A stretch of 64,000 nt of DNA from Pseudomonas sp. B28(2017) (GCF_002113025.1 NZ_NEJH01000006.1:124001-188000); one strand, 5' to 3'; shown: positions 7,605 to 16,552, numbered from the stretch's first letter. The notes: a model not told the origin generated them from the sequence alone. A program made the numbers and translations.

Positions 7605-9466
7605 CGGTGAGCCTGGGCCGGAGGGCCTCCGGCCAGCACTTGCCTGTGCAAATTATCCACGTCGGCTTTCGAAGCCGCTGCGGCATAGCCCTGCAGTAGC
7701 GCTTCGAAGTGGTCCTCGAACAGCCAATGCCGATCTTCTGCGTAGCGCTGCATATGGCGCAGGTTGCGCCGACGCAGGGAAGGGCTCAAGGATGAAGGGT
7801 AGATGCGCAGGTCGGCCAGGTCGATCAGGCCGAACTCGCCGTCCTCCAGTACCAGCACATTGCCCAGGTGCAGGGAGCGGAAGTAGACCCCTTGCTGATG
7901 TAATTGAGCCATGAACTTGCCGAAACGCTCCACCAGTGCCTGGCGCACCGCCGGGGCGGTGATGCCTTGCAGGATCTGGCGCAGCGTGTTGCCCGGCAAG
8001 GGCGAGTAGTGCACAGCGGTGCTGCCGTCTTCGAACCGGTAAAGGTCGAGAGTGTGCGGAGTCGGGATGCCCATGCTGCGCAGCTGCACTGCGTTGATGG
8101 CAAATCGATCGGAATAGGGCGTGAAACTGCCCGAGGTGTACCAGCGGCGGCGGCGGAACAGCTTGAGAAAGCTGCCATCGGTCAGGCGCAGGACCTTGGG
8201 GCCCAAACCATCCTCTTCGATGACCCGGGCATCGGCAATCAGTTGTTGCAGGTCGCTAGGCGTCGCAGTCCTGATCGGCCTGTCCAGCAGGCGCCTGACC
8301 CGTTGATTGATGCTCAGTGCGGCAATCAGTGCCAAGGGGATCCACAGCAGGAACCAGTGCTCCTTGGGGCGAGAGATAATCCCGCCACCTTCGGTCAGGC
8401 CCGCACCGATACCGAATGCCAGCCAGGCTGAGGCAATGATAAACAGCGGTTGCACGCGATGGCGCCAGCTACTGATGAAGCCCCACGCGAGGAGGAACAA
8501 CCATGGCAGCAAACCGATAATGCCGACGTAGTAGAGCACACCAAGGGCGAAGCTATGGGGCTCCGAAAGGGGGTAGCCGACGCCTGGGTCCAGGCTCAGT
8601 TCGGCGTTGTAGCCGTGCCCGATCCATGGATGTTCAGCGATCCTGCCCAGGGCCAATTGCCAGAGCTCGATACGGAAAGAGCTGCCTCTTTCGAGGATCT
8701 TGTCCGCAAACAACGCAAAAGTCGCCGTACCGGCGAGGAGCATGGCGCCAAGCATGAAGACCGAGCGTCGATTCCAGCAGATGAAACACAGCCACAGCGC
8801 AGCGATCGTCAGCGCAACCAGTGGAGTCCTGGAGCCGGTGGCCAGCACGGTGGCGAACATGATCGCCATCGCCGGTATGCTCAACCAAAGTACCTGGCGT
8901 CGCTTGAAGGTCATGCTCAGGCTCAGCCAGTAGGTACAAAAAAAACCGAAAACATGGGAGCTGAGCAGTGGATTGTCGAACGCGCCTACGCCGATAAGGC
9001 GCATTTCCGGTTGGTAGATCTGGCCGAACCTGTACAGGTTGTAGACAGAGGCGATCAGCGCCACCGTCGCGGCGCAGAACAGCAGGGGTTGAATGATTTC
9101 GCTGCGATAGCGCACCAGCAGGTAGCAGCCAACGAACAGGAAAAGGGTATGCAATGGCGGTTTGAACTGACCAAAGTCAATGCCGTCGCCCGGCCCCCAA
9201 CGCAGGCTGAGCAGTGCCCATGCCACAAACAACAGGACTGCAATGACGATCGGTTCATGCAGCAGTTCCTTGGCGAGCCGCGGACGCAGGCACAGTGCAA
9301 TCAGTGCCGGAATGCTGAACAGTCCATAGTAAAGCTTGTGATGCACACTGCGCCCCGGCAGGAAAAACAGTGCACAAAGCAGCAATAAATAACCGAGCGG
9401 AAGGATCCACAAACAAATGAAATCGAAGATTCTATTGGACGTGCTGTTCAAAGCGTTTAATTGCAT
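7601..9466 (-). CDS. waaL: Fusion of O-antigen ligase (WaaL/Wzy_C type) and LPS-kinase-like domain
   Basis: A 621-residue two-part protein. Residues 1 to about 420 are a polytopic membrane protein with about eleven hydrophobic segments and a large periplasmic loop containing EHPWIGHGYNAEL, as in Wzy_C/WaaL O-antigen ligases. Residues about 430-621 are a soluble protein-kinase-like domain of the InaA/Kdo-kinase type, with FRSLHLGNVLV (about 525-535) as catalytic loop and LIDLADL (about 545-551) as the metal-binding aspartate segment. In PAO1, from memory, these are separate genes (PA4999 waaL and PA4998). The start is set at the ATG at 9466 because the protein begins naturally there; a GTG at 9538 in the same frame is less likely. 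The catalytic loop has Ser where kinases usually have Asp. Confidence 0.85.
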   Translation of the reverse strand: MQLNALNSTSNRIFDFICLWILPLGYLLLLCALFFLPGRSVHHKLYYGLFSIPALIALCLRPRLAKELLHEPIVIAVLLFVAWALLSLRWGPGDGIDFGQFKPPLHTLFLFVGCYLLVRYRSEIIQPLLFCAATVALIASVYNLYRFGQIYQPEMRLIGVGAFDNPLLSSHVFGFFCTYWLSLSMTFKRRQVLWLSIPAMAIMFATVLATGSRTPLVALTIAALWLCFICWNRRSVFMLGAMLLAGTATFALFADKILERGSSFRIELWQLALGRIAEHPWIGHGYNAELSLDPGVGYPLSEPHSFALGVLYYVGIIGLLPWLFLLAWGFISSWRHRVQPLFIIASAWLAFGIGAGLTEGGGIISRPKEHWFLLWIPLALIAALSINQRVRRLLDRPIRTATPSDLQQLIADARVIEEDGLGPKVLRLTDGSFLKLFRRRRWYTSGSFTPYSDRFAINAVQLRSMGIPTPHTLDLYRFEDGSTAVHYSPLPGNTLRQILQGITAPAVRQALVERFGKFMAQLHQQGVYFRSLHLGNVLVLEDGEFGLIDLADLRIYPSSLSPSLRRRNLRHMQRYAEDRHWLFEDHFEALLQGYAAAASKADVDNLHRQVLAGGPPAQAHR

Positions 9467-9620
9467 GCTGAGTAACTTATTCCTGAATTGAGCGACCGTA
9501 CCAAGGCAGGGGCATCTGGTGGCTATTTGACGTGCCACAATACACAGACTGTATGCGATTGCCAGAACCCTGGGGAAGCTGTGCTAAAGTCAGCGTCCTT
9601 TTCATCGACATTCGCGTGAT

Positions 9621-11423
9621 ATGACCGACTCCAGTCTCTCCGCAAGCCCATCGAGCTTGAAAATCTACTTCCGTCTGCTCGGCTATGTCCGGCCGTACAT
9701 CAGCCTGTTCCTGATCAGCATCGTCGGTTTTCTGATTTTCGCTTCGACGCAGCCAATGCTGGGCTACATCCTCAAGTACTTCGTCGACGGTCTATCCAAC
9801 CCTGAAGCGGCGCTGTTTCCAACCGTGCCCTACCTGCGAGACCTGCAACTGCTGCAGGCGGTGCCGTTGCTGATCATCCTGATCGCCGCGTGGCAGGGAT
9901 TGGGGTCGTACTTGGGCAACTACTTTCTGGCCAAGGTTTCCCTGGGCCTGGTCCATGACTTGCGGGTCCAGTTGTTCAACAACCTGCTGGTGTTGCCAAA
10001 CCGGTATTTCGACAAGCATAACTCGGGGCACCTGATTTCACGTATCACCTTCAACGTGACCATGGTCACGGGGGCGGCAACAGATGCGATCAAGGTCGTA
10101 ATTCGTGAAGGCATGACGGTGATCTTCCTGTTTGCCTCGCTGTTGTTCATGAACTGGCGCCTGACCCTGGTCATGGTCGCCATCCTGCCGCTGATCGCCA
10201 TCATGGTGCGCACGGCCAGCAAGAAATTCCGCAAGCAGAGCAAGAAAATCCAGCTGGCCATGGGGGACGTGACGCATGTGGCGTCCGAAACGATCCAGGG
10301 CTATCGCGTGGTGCGCAGCTTCGGCGGTGAAAAGTACGAAGAGAAACGCTTCTTCGACGCCAGCCAGGGCAATACCGAGAAACAATTGCGCATGACCCGC
10401 ACCGGTGCCATCTACACGCCGCTGCTGCAATTGGTGATCTACACCGCCATGGCCGTGTTGATGTTCCTGGTGCTGTTCCTGCGGGGCGATGCGTCCGCCG
10501 GTGACATGGTTGCGTACATCACCTTGGCCGGCCTGCTGCCCAAGCCGATACGCCAGCTGTCCGAAGTCAGCTCGACCATCCAGAAGGGGGTGGCCGGTGC
10601 TGAAAGTATCTTCGAGCAACTGGATGTCGAGCCTGAAGTCGATGCCGGCACCGTCGAGCGTGATGCCGTCAGTGGCCGCCTGGAAGTGCGCAACCTCAGC
10701 TTTACCTATCCTGAAACCGAGCGTCAGGTGCTCAATGACATCAGTTTCTCGGTCGAGCCCGGGCAGATGGTGGCGCTGGTGGGGCGTTCGGGCAGCGGCA
10801 AGTCGACCCTGGCCAACCTGATTCCGCGTTTTTATCACCACGACAAGGGCGAAATCCTCATCGATGGTGTCGAAGTGGAGCAGTACAAGCTGTTGAACCT
10901 GCGTCAGCATATCGCCCAGGTGACGCAGCACGTGACCCTGTTCAGCGACACCGTGGCCAACAACATCGCCTATGGCGACCTGGCCGGCGCACCTCGTGAA
11001 GACATTGAAAAGGCGGCCAGGGATGCCTACGCGATGGACTTCATTGCCCAATTGCCTGAAGGTCTGGACACCCAGGTCGGGGAGAACGGCGTGCTGTTGT
11101 CCGGTGGCCAGCGCCAGCGCCTGGCGATTGCCCGGGCGCTGTTGAAGAATGCTCCGCTGCTGATTCTCGACGAGGCGACTTCGGCACTCGATACCGAGTC
11201 CGAGCGGCATATCCAGGCAGCCCTGGATCAGGTCATGAAAGGGCGCACCACGCTGGTGATCGCTCACCGTTTGTCGACCATCGAGAAGGCCGACCTGATC
11301 CTGGTCATGGATCAGGGGAGAATCGTCGAGCGCGGTACCCATGAGCAACTGCTGGCGCAAAACGGTTACTACTCGCGCCTCAACGCGATGGGCCTCGACG
11401 CCCCGGCCGAAGACATCGCCTGA
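9621..11423 (+). CDS. msbA: Lipid A export ATP-binding/permease protein MsbA
   Basis: A 600-residue ABC exporter half-transporter: six membrane segments in the first ~320 residues, then the nucleotide-binding domain with Walker A GRSGSGKST (388-396), signature LSGGQ (493-497) and Walker B ILDEATSALD (about 514-523). MsbA homodimers flip core-lipid A from the inner to the outer leaflet of the inner membrane. The neighbours (O-antigen ligase on one side, hldE on the other) match the conserved Pseudomonas LPS locus. The gene is divergent from the ligase fusion across about 150 bases, which must hold both promoters. A GC-rich hairpin follows its stop. Confidence 0.96.
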   Translation: MTDSSLSASPSSLKIYFRLLGYVRPYISLFLISIVGFLIFASTQPMLGYILKYFVDGLSNPEAALFPTVPYLRDLQLLQAVPLLIILIAAWQGLGSYLGNYFLAKVSLGLVHDLRVQLFNNLLVLPNRYFDKHNSGHLISRITFNVTMVTGAATDAIKVVIREGMTVIFLFASLLFMNWRLTLVMVAILPLIAIMVRTASKKFRKQSKKIQLAMGDVTHVASETIQGYRVVRSFGGEKYEEKRFFDASQGNTEKQLRMTRTGAIYTPLLQLVIYTAMAVLMFLVLFLRGDASAGDMVAYITLAGLLPKPIRQLSEVSSTIQKGVAGAESIFEQLDVEPEVDAGTVERDAVSGRLEVRNLSFTYPETERQVLNDISFSVEPGQMVALVGRSGSGKSTLANLIPRFYHHDKGEILIDGVEVEQYKLLNLRQHIAQVTQHVTLFSDTVANNIAYGDLAGAPREDIEKAARDAYAMDFIAQLPEGLDTQVGENGVLLSGGQRQRLAIARALLKNAPLLILDEATSALDTESERHIQAALDQVMKGRTTLVIAHRLSTIEKADLILVMDQGRIVERGTHEQLLAQNGYYSRLNAMGLDAPAEDIA

Positions 11424-11427
11424 CCCT

Positions 11428-11454
11428 GAAAGGGCGAGCCTGGCTCGCCCTTTC
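11428..11454 (+). terminator. Hairpin after msbA
   Basis: An inverted repeat begins four bases after the msbA stop: GAAAGGGCGAG pairs with CTCGCCCTTTC around a five-base loop. No T-run follows, so it may be a weak terminator or an mRNA-stabilising hairpin. Confidence 0.55.
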
Positions 11455-11512
11455 GCACACCCGACGAAACCGCACAGCCACTACCGTGACTTTGGTGATT
11501 TCATCTAGCGGG

Positions 11513-11537
11513 TTTTTGCTCAAAAAATGAGCAAAAA
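11513..11537. repeat. AT-rich inverted repeat between msbA and hldE
   Basis: TTTTTGCTCA pairs perfectly with TGAGCAAAAA around five A residues. It sits about 95 bases before hldE. The A/T ends on both arms resemble a bidirectional terminator with a short core; a protein-binding site is also possible. Confidence 0.45.
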
Positions 11538-11632
11538 ATGCTGGCGAATCATCCCGTTGCAGCCACCGCACAAGCCGACACCAACCCTGTGTTAATATCG
11601 CGCCCCTGTTCATTCTGTATGTGGGTTGCACC

Positions 11633-13057
11633 ATGAAGTTGTCCATGCCGCGATTCGATCAAGCCCCTGTCTTGGTGGTTGGCGATGTCATGCTCGACCG
11701 TTACTGGCATGGTGGTACCTCACGGATTTCTCCTGAGGCGCCGGTGCCGGTGGTCAAGGTCGATCACATCGAGGACCGTCCGGGCGGCGCTGCCAACGTT
11801 GCCTTGAACATTGCCGCCCTGGGGGCTCCGGCCTCGCTGGTCGGTGTCACAGGCGACGATGAAGCCGCCAACAGCCTGGTCAACAGCCTCAAGGGCGCTG
11901 GCGTGCGGGCCATCTTCCAGCGCATTGCGCATCAGCCGACCATCGTCAAGCTGCGGGTCATGAGTCGTCACCAGCAATTGCTGCGTATCGACTTCGAAGA
12001 ACCCTTCGCCACCGATGCACTGGCGTTGGCCGCGCAGGTCGATGAGTTGCTCGAAGGCATCAAGGTGCTGGTGTTGTCCGACTACGGCAAAGGCGCGCTG
12101 AAAAACCATCAGGCGCTGATCCAGGCCGCCCGTGCCCGCGGCATTCCGGTGCTGGCCGATCCCAAGGGCAAGGACTTCTCGATCTACCGCGGTGCGAGCC
12201 TGATCACGCCGAATCTCAGCGAGTTCGAAACCATTGTCGGTGGTTGCGTCGATGAGCACGAGCTGGTCAACAAGGGCGCGCAGTTGATGCACGACCTGGA
12301 CCTCGGCGCCTTGCTGGTGACCCGTGGCGAGCACGGCATGACCTTGCTGCGCCCGGATCATCCGGCGCTGCACTTGCCGGCCCGTGCCCGTGAAGTGTTC
12401 GACGTGACCGGTGCCGGCGATACGGTGATTTCCACCCTGGCGGCTGCGATTGCCGCAGGTGAAGAACTGCCCCACGCGGTGGCCCTGGCCAACCTGGCGG
12501 CCGGCATCGTGGTCGGCAAGCTCGGTACGGCGGCCATCAGTGCGCCGGAACTGCGTCGTGCGATTCAGCGCGAGGAGGGTTCCGAGCGCGGTGTACTGGG
12601 TCTTGAGCAACTGTTGCTGGCGGTCGATGATGCCCGCGCGCACAACGAGCGGATCGTGTTCACCAACGGTTGCTTCGATATCCTGCACGCCGGCCACGTG
12701 ACCTATCTGGAGCAGGCGCGGGCCCAGGGTGATCGCCTGATCGTTGCGATCAACGACGATGCATCGGTCAGCCGCCTGAAAGGGCCGGGCCGTCCGATCA
12801 ACAGCGTCGACCGGCGCATGGCGGTACTGGCCGGTCTGGGCGCGGTGGACTGGGTGATCAGCTTTCCGGAAGGCACACCGGAAAGCCTGTTGAGCGCAGT
12901 CAAGCCGGATGTGCTGGTCAAGGGCGGTGACTACGGGATCGACCAGGTGGTCGGCGCGGACATCGTGAAAGCCTACGGCGGCACAGTGAAAGTGTTGGGG
13001 CTGGTGGAAAACAGCTCGACCACCGCGATTGTCGAGAAGATCCGCAAGTCCGAATAA
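11633..13057 (+). CDS. hldE: Bifunctional heptose-7-phosphate kinase/heptose-1-phosphate adenylyltransferase
   Basis: A 474-residue fusion enzyme that makes ADP-heptose for the inner core. The N-terminal ribokinase-type domain (about 1-320) contains RPGGAANVALN and the catalytic DVTGAGDTV segment near residue 260. The C-terminal nucleotidyltransferase domain contains FTNGCFDILHAGHVTYLEQA (from about residue 343), with the HxGH motif. Length matches the family. The ATG at 11633 is chosen over an in-frame GTG at 11621 because MKLSMPRFDQAPV is the usual beginning. It supplies the sugar used by the heptosyltransferases of the core-LPS operon upstream of this window. Confidence 0.96.
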   Translation: MKLSMPRFDQAPVLVVGDVMLDRYWHGGTSRISPEAPVPVVKVDHIEDRPGGAANVALNIAALGAPASLVGVTGDDEAANSLVNSLKGAGVRAIFQRIAHQPTIVKLRVMSRHQQLLRIDFEEPFATDALALAAQVDELLEGIKVLVLSDYGKGALKNHQALIQAARARGIPVLADPKGKDFSIYRGASLITPNLSEFETIVGGCVDEHELVNKGAQLMHDLDLGALLVTRGEHGMTLLRPDHPALHLPARAREVFDVTGAGDTVISTLAAAIAAGEELPHAVALANLAAGIVVGKLGTAAISAPELRRAIQREEGSERGVLGLEQLLLAVDDARAHNERIVFTNGCFDILHAGHVTYLEQARAQGDRLIVAINDDASVSRLKGPGRPINSVDRRMAVLAGLGAVDWVISFPEGTPESLLSAVKPDVLVKGGDYGIDQVVGADIVKAYGGTVKVLGLVENSSTTAIVEKIRKSE

Positions 13058-13063
13058 AATAGC

Positions 13064-13097
13064 CTCTGTAGGAGCGAGCTTGCTCGCTTCTACAGAG
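13064..13097. repeat. REP-type palindrome after hldE
   Basis: CTCTGTAG...CTACAGAG with inner GGAGCGAGC/GCTCGCT forms a 34-base hairpin seven bases after the hldE stop. The core GGAGCGAG-CTTGCTCGC is the same family as the other REP repeats in this window. It may also act as terminator for the converging genes. Confidence 0.75.
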
Positions 13098-13111
13098 TTA
13101 TGTGTACACCT

Positions 13112-14080
13112 TCAGGAGCTGACTTTTTTACGCGGTACGATCTTCTTCAGCAGCAGCCTGGCCTTCCCGCGCAACCGCGCCAGTCCCGAATCCTTCCCCG
13201 GCGGGGTCAAGCCTTGCTGCCTCACCCAGTCCTTCCAGCGAATTCGTTCATCGCGCACCAGCCAGCCTTCCTGTCGGGCAAAACTCTCGGCCAGGTACAG
13301 GCCGCGCGTGCTGGCCGGGTACAGCTGATCCTTTTTCAAGGTATAGAGCTCAGCCATCGGGTGACCGTCCTGCAAGGGCATCAAGTACAGATCGGGGCGT
13401 TTGCGGTCGAGACGGGCGACGAGTTGATCGCCTTCGAGTCTTTCATCGACATGGAACAGACTCAGGGATTTGGCTTCTCTGGGAACGTCCAGGCGCAAGT
13501 CGTAAATCAGTTGCAGTGACGCCGTTGGCAAATGCACGTAAGCCCGCGGGCGCTCCATCAGCATCAGATTGGCGCAACGTACTGGCCGCGCCGAGCCGGA
13601 CAGTGGCGACAGGCGAAATGGCAGGGCCTCACGGTAATGCAGGGCGGCCGAGTAGGGTGTCGGCAGCCAGGTGTCATTGAACCGCCCGCCGAGCCAGCCT
13701 TCGGGGGTTTCCAGCAGGCATTCTTCGGCAATCTCCTGAATCGCTGTGTGCAAGGGCAGGTTCAGTTCATGGGCTGGCACATATCCGGAGATCAGCTTGA
13801 GCACCACATCGCCACGGTCCTGACGACGCTGGCGTACCAGCACCCAATAGTCACGATTCTGCCAATGCAGGGTCAGGCGCACTGACACTCCGAGATTGGC
13901 CAGCTCCAGGGCAAACCGCTCGCTGTCGCCGACCGTCACCGGCCGACGACGTTGCAGGGTCTGGGAGAAATTCAGCGGCCTGCCGACGCTCTGATAAGCC
14001 AGGCCTTCGGGAGTCGCTTCGACGAATAACGGCAGGGTCTTGAAGTTGCTCGGGTTCTTTCTTATGAGCGTGCGCGGCAT
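13112..14080 (-). CDS. Conserved hypothetical protein (PA4993-like)
   Basis: A 322-residue soluble protein starting MPRTLIRKNPSNFKTLPL, with a good SD (GGAGCC) before the ATG at 14080. I see no signal peptide, membrane segment or nucleotide-binding P-loop. The middle region (ISGYVPAHELNLPLHTAIQE, about residues 98-117, followed by EECLLETP) has a faint Nudix-like look, with acidic residues after a strand-helix turn, but the REXXEE spacing is not met. The C-terminus is strongly basic (KARLLLKKIVPRKK). It lies at the end of a minus-strand group with an aldo/keto reductase and an FAD oxidoreductase, separated from the former by 32 bases. Function unknown. Confidence 0.8.
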   Translation of the reverse strand: MPRTLIRKNPSNFKTLPLFVEATPEGLAYQSVGRPLNFSQTLQRRRPVTVGDSERFALELANLGVSVRLTLHWQNRDYWVLVRQRRQDRGDVVLKLISGYVPAHELNLPLHTAIQEIAEECLLETPEGWLGGRFNDTWLPTPYSAALHYREALPFRLSPLSGSARPVRCANLMLMERPRAYVHLPTASLQLIYDLRLDVPREAKSLSLFHVDERLEGDQLVARLDRKRPDLYLMPLQDGHPMAELYTLKKDQLYPASTRGLYLAESFARQEGWLVRDERIRWKDWVRQQGLTPPGKDSGLARLRGKARLLLKKIVPRKKVSS

Positions 14081-14112
14081 GTCGGCTCCTGCTTAAGGCC
14101 GCGTGGGCGGCA

Positions 14113-14925
14113 TCAGTGGCTACGTAGGACCTGGGCAACGGTCGCGACATTGTGGGCGAGGTGCAGCGGATTGATGGTCCCGACAATAGCACTGGCAACA
14201 CCCGGATGTTCAAACAACAGCTCGAAACTGGCGCGCACCGGATCCACGCCCGGACTCAGGCATGCATGACCACTGGCGAGGGCTTTCTTGACCAGAATGG
14301 CTTTGCCGTGTGCAGCAGCATAGTCAATGACGGCCTTCTCATTCTGGTCGTTCAGATTGTAGGTGACCATCGCGCAGTCGCCTTGCTCCAGCGCCTTCAG
14401 GCCGCCGTCGACGGTTTTGCCGGAAAATCCGAAGCCGCGAATCTTGCCTTCGGCCTTGAGCTCGGCGAGGGTCTCGTAGACTTCGCCATTATTGAGGATC
14501 GCCAGGTCGTTACCATCGGAGTGCACCAGCACCAGGTCGATGAAGTCCGTTTCCAGGCGTTGCAGGCTGCGTTCCACTGACATTCGCGTGTGTGCAGCGC
14601 TGAAATCGTGACGGGACTGGCCGTCGGTGAACTCTTCGCCCACCTTGCTGACAATCACCCAATCCTCACGCTGGCCGCGCAGCAACGGACCGAGACGTTC
14701 TTCGCTGCGACCATAGGCCGGGGCTGTGTCGATCAGGTTGATGCCCAGGTCGCGGGCGAGCTTGAGCAGCATGCGTGCTTCATCGTCATCGGGAATCCGG
14801 AAGCCGTTGGGGTACTTCACTCCCAGGTCGCGGCCCAGTTTCACCGTGCCCAGGCCCAGGGGTGAAACCAGCAGGCCAGTGCTGCCCAACGGGCGATGCA
14901 AGTCGTGCAGGGTCGGTTGGCTCAT
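14113..14925 (-). CDS. Aldo/keto reductase
   Basis: A 270-residue TIM-barrel oxidoreductase. LGLGTVKLGRD at the N-terminus, then DTAPAYGRSEERLG with the catalytic Asp66 and Tyr71, VSKVGEE with the catalytic Lys, and LVHSDGND with the His complete the AKR tetrad. It should reduce carbonyl substrates with NADPH in the cytoplasm. The start overlaps the stop of the FAD oxidoreductase upstream (ATGA), so these two are co-translated; they may act on a shared, unknown substrate. PAO1 has the same pair (PA4991-PA4992). Confidence 0.9.
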   Translation of the reverse strand: MSQPTLHDLHRPLGSTGLLVSPLGLGTVKLGRDLGVKYPNGFRIPDDDEARMLLKLARDLGINLIDTAPAYGRSEERLGPLLRGQREDWVIVSKVGEEFTDGQSRHDFSAAHTRMSVERSLQRLETDFIDLVLVHSDGNDLAILNNGEVYETLAELKAEGKIRGFGFSGKTVDGGLKALEQGDCAMVTYNLNDQNEKAVIDYAAAHGKAILVKKALASGHACLSPGVDPVRASFELLFEHPGVASAIVGTINPLHLAHNVATVAQVLRSH

Positions 14926-16097
14926 GGCAGCAGTTGCTCCCAGGCAGGTACGCCCATCGGCGGCTTCGGCAGTTCAGGCAGCGCTGCCGGGTGGCTTGGC
15001 TGGATACCATCGCGGGTCAGGCTGGCGATGACCCGGTCGGCGAAGTCCGGCGCCAGGGCGAGTTTGGTCGGCCAGCCCACCAGCAGGCGATCCTGTTCGG
15101 CGAGGAAGGCGTTGTCCGGGCGGGTCAACCCCGATTGCAACGGTTCGGCGCGGTCGACCCGCAGGGTCGCCCATTGCGCGCTGCTCAGGTCGATCCACGG
15201 CAGTAATTGGCCGAGCTCTTTGCGGGCGGTAGCGATTTGCTCGGCGGGCTCGCGGGCCACGCCTTCGGCTTCGGCGATGTCGCCGCCCAGGTACCAGACC
15301 CATTGACCATCGGCGGCCGGGTGGGTGGTCACGGTCAGGCGCGGTTTGGTGCCGCCGCCCAGGCAGTGGGCGTACAGTGGCTTGAGGCCCGGGCCTTTGG
15401 CAATGATCATGTGCAGCGGTCGGCGCTGCATGGCCGGCTGGCTCAGGCCGAGCGCGGTGAGCAGGTCGGCGGTGCCGGCGCCAGCGCTGAGTACGATGCG
15501 CTGGGCGCGGATTTCGCGCTCATCGACTTTCAAGCCGACCAGCTCACCATTCTCCAGCAACGGCTCGATGTTCTGCCCGGCGAGCAAGCCATCTCCCGCC
15601 AGGTCGGCCAGGCGCTGGATCAGGCTCGGCACATCGATCACCAGTTCCGCCAGGCGATAGACCTTGCCCTTGAAACGCTTGTCTTGCAGGGCCGGCGGCA
15701 ATTGTTCACCCTTGACCTGATCGACGCGACCGCGCACCGCTTTGCTGGCAAAGAAACTGGTGAGGTTGCCGGCGAGGGTGCCGGGGGACCAGAGGTAATG
15801 GGCTTCGGACAACAAACGCACGCCGGACAGATCCAGCTCACCATTGCCCGCCAGGGCTTCACGCCAACGGCGCGGCATGTCGGCGATGGCTTCCGAGGCA
15901 CCGGTCAGGGCGCCGTGCAGCGCGTATTTGGCACCGCCGTGGATGATGCCCTGGGACTTCACACTCTGCCCGCCGCCGAGGCTGGCGCTTTCCACCAGCA
16001 CGGTCGAAAAACCCTGGCGGCGCAGACGCGCATTCAGCCAGAGGCCGGCGACACCAGCGCCGACAATCAGAACGTCGGTGGAAATAACGGATGGCAT
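14922..16097 (-). CDS. FAD-dependent oxidoreductase (DAO family)
   Basis: A 391-residue flavoprotein. The Rossmann start VLIVGAGVAGLW (GxGxxG at 13-18) binds FAD, followed by SLGGGQSVKSQGIIHGGAKYAL, a glycerol-3-phosphate/D-amino-acid oxidase-like pattern, and a late FAD-binding segment around NAFLAEQDRLLVG. The open frame continues upstream to 16559, but the family start is MPSVISTDVLIVG, with a Shine-Dalgarno AGAGGT ten bases before. It is coupled to the aldo/keto reductase. The substrate cannot be inferred. Confidence 0.9.
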   Translation of the reverse strand: MPSVISTDVLIVGAGVAGLWLNARLRRQGFSTVLVESASLGGGQSVKSQGIIHGGAKYALHGALTGASEAIADMPRRWREALAGNGELDLSGVRLLSEAHYLWSPGTLAGNLTSFFASKAVRGRVDQVKGEQLPPALQDKRFKGKVYRLAELVIDVPSLIQRLADLAGDGLLAGQNIEPLLENGELVGLKVDEREIRAQRIVLSAGAGTADLLTALGLSQPAMQRRPLHMIIAKGPGLKPLYAHCLGGGTKPRLTVTTHPAADGQWVWYLGGDIAEAEGVAREPAEQIATARKELGQLLPWIDLSSAQWATLRVDRAEPLQSGLTRPDNAFLAEQDRLLVGWPTKLALAPDFADRVIASLTRDGIQPSHPAALPELPKPPMGVPAWEQLLP

Positions 16098-16173
16098 GCA
16101 GCGACCTCTGTGTTCAAGACGAGGGCGCAGTATACAGACTCGAAGTGGAGGGGATTTACTGGAGTACAAAACC

Positions 16174-16201
16174 TGTGGGAGCGAGCAGGCTCGCTCCCAC
16201 A
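16174..16201. repeat. REP-type palindrome (single)
   Basis: TGTGGGAGCGAGC and GCTCGCTCCCACA form a near-perfect 13-base-pair hairpin with a two-base centre. It is 19 bases beyond the stop of the SMR transporter gene and upstream of the FAD oxidoreductase gene. Same family as the paired repeats elsewhere in the window. Confidence 0.8.
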
Positions 16202-16219
16202 ATGAATGGTGCTTCGGAC

Positions 16220-16552
16220 TTAGTGCCCGGCGGTTTTGGAGAAGAGCTGGATGACCACCACGCCAAGGACAATGAGTGCCATCCCCAGCATCGCCGGCAC
16301 GTCCAGCTTCTGCCCATAGATAAACAGCGCCGCGACGCTGACCATCACAATCCCCATTCCGGCCCATACGGCATACGCCACGCCCACCGGAACGCTGCGC
16401 ACCACCAGGGTCAGCATCCAGAAGGCAATCCCGTAGCCGAGGATGACCAGCACCAAGGGCAGCGGGGTGCTGAGGCCTTTGACGGCTTTCATCGAAACAG
16501 TGGCAATCACTTCGGCGCAGATGGCTATGGCCAGGTAGTAGTAAGCGGTCAT
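16220..16552 (-). CDS. Small multidrug resistance (SMR) transporter, EmrE-like
   Basis: A 110-residue inner-membrane protein with four hydrophobic helices, the usual SMR length. The essential glutamate is Glu14 in ICAEVIATVSMK, and the second helix carries YGIAFWMLTLVV, typical of EmrE-type drug/proton antiporters that export quaternary cations. The third helix region AYAVWAGMGIV matches the dimer interface signature. It is divergent from a LysR regulator 103 bases away, which probably controls it. Guanidinium-exporting Gdx relatives have the same size, but the AYAVWAG pattern suits the EmrE branch. Confidence 0.92.
   Translation of the reverse strand: MTAYYYLAIAICAEVIATVSMKAVKGLSTPLPLVLVILGYGIAFWMLTLVVRSVPVGVAYAVWAGMGIVMVSVAALFIYGQKLDVPAMLGMALIVLGVVVIQLFSKTAGH

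Noticed and set aside
8450..9388. A 312-codon plus-strand ORF inside the ligase-kinase gene
   Set aside because: Gln/Arg/Ala-rich translation without motifs, opposite to a clear membrane protein; a shadow.
10038..11360. A 440-codon ORF antisense to msbA
   Set aside because: Same shadow effect; msbA has every ABC motif in the sense frame.
11621..11632. Upstream GTG start for hldE
   Set aside because: It adds four residues (MGCT) not found at the usual HldE N-terminus; the ATG at 11633 fits better.
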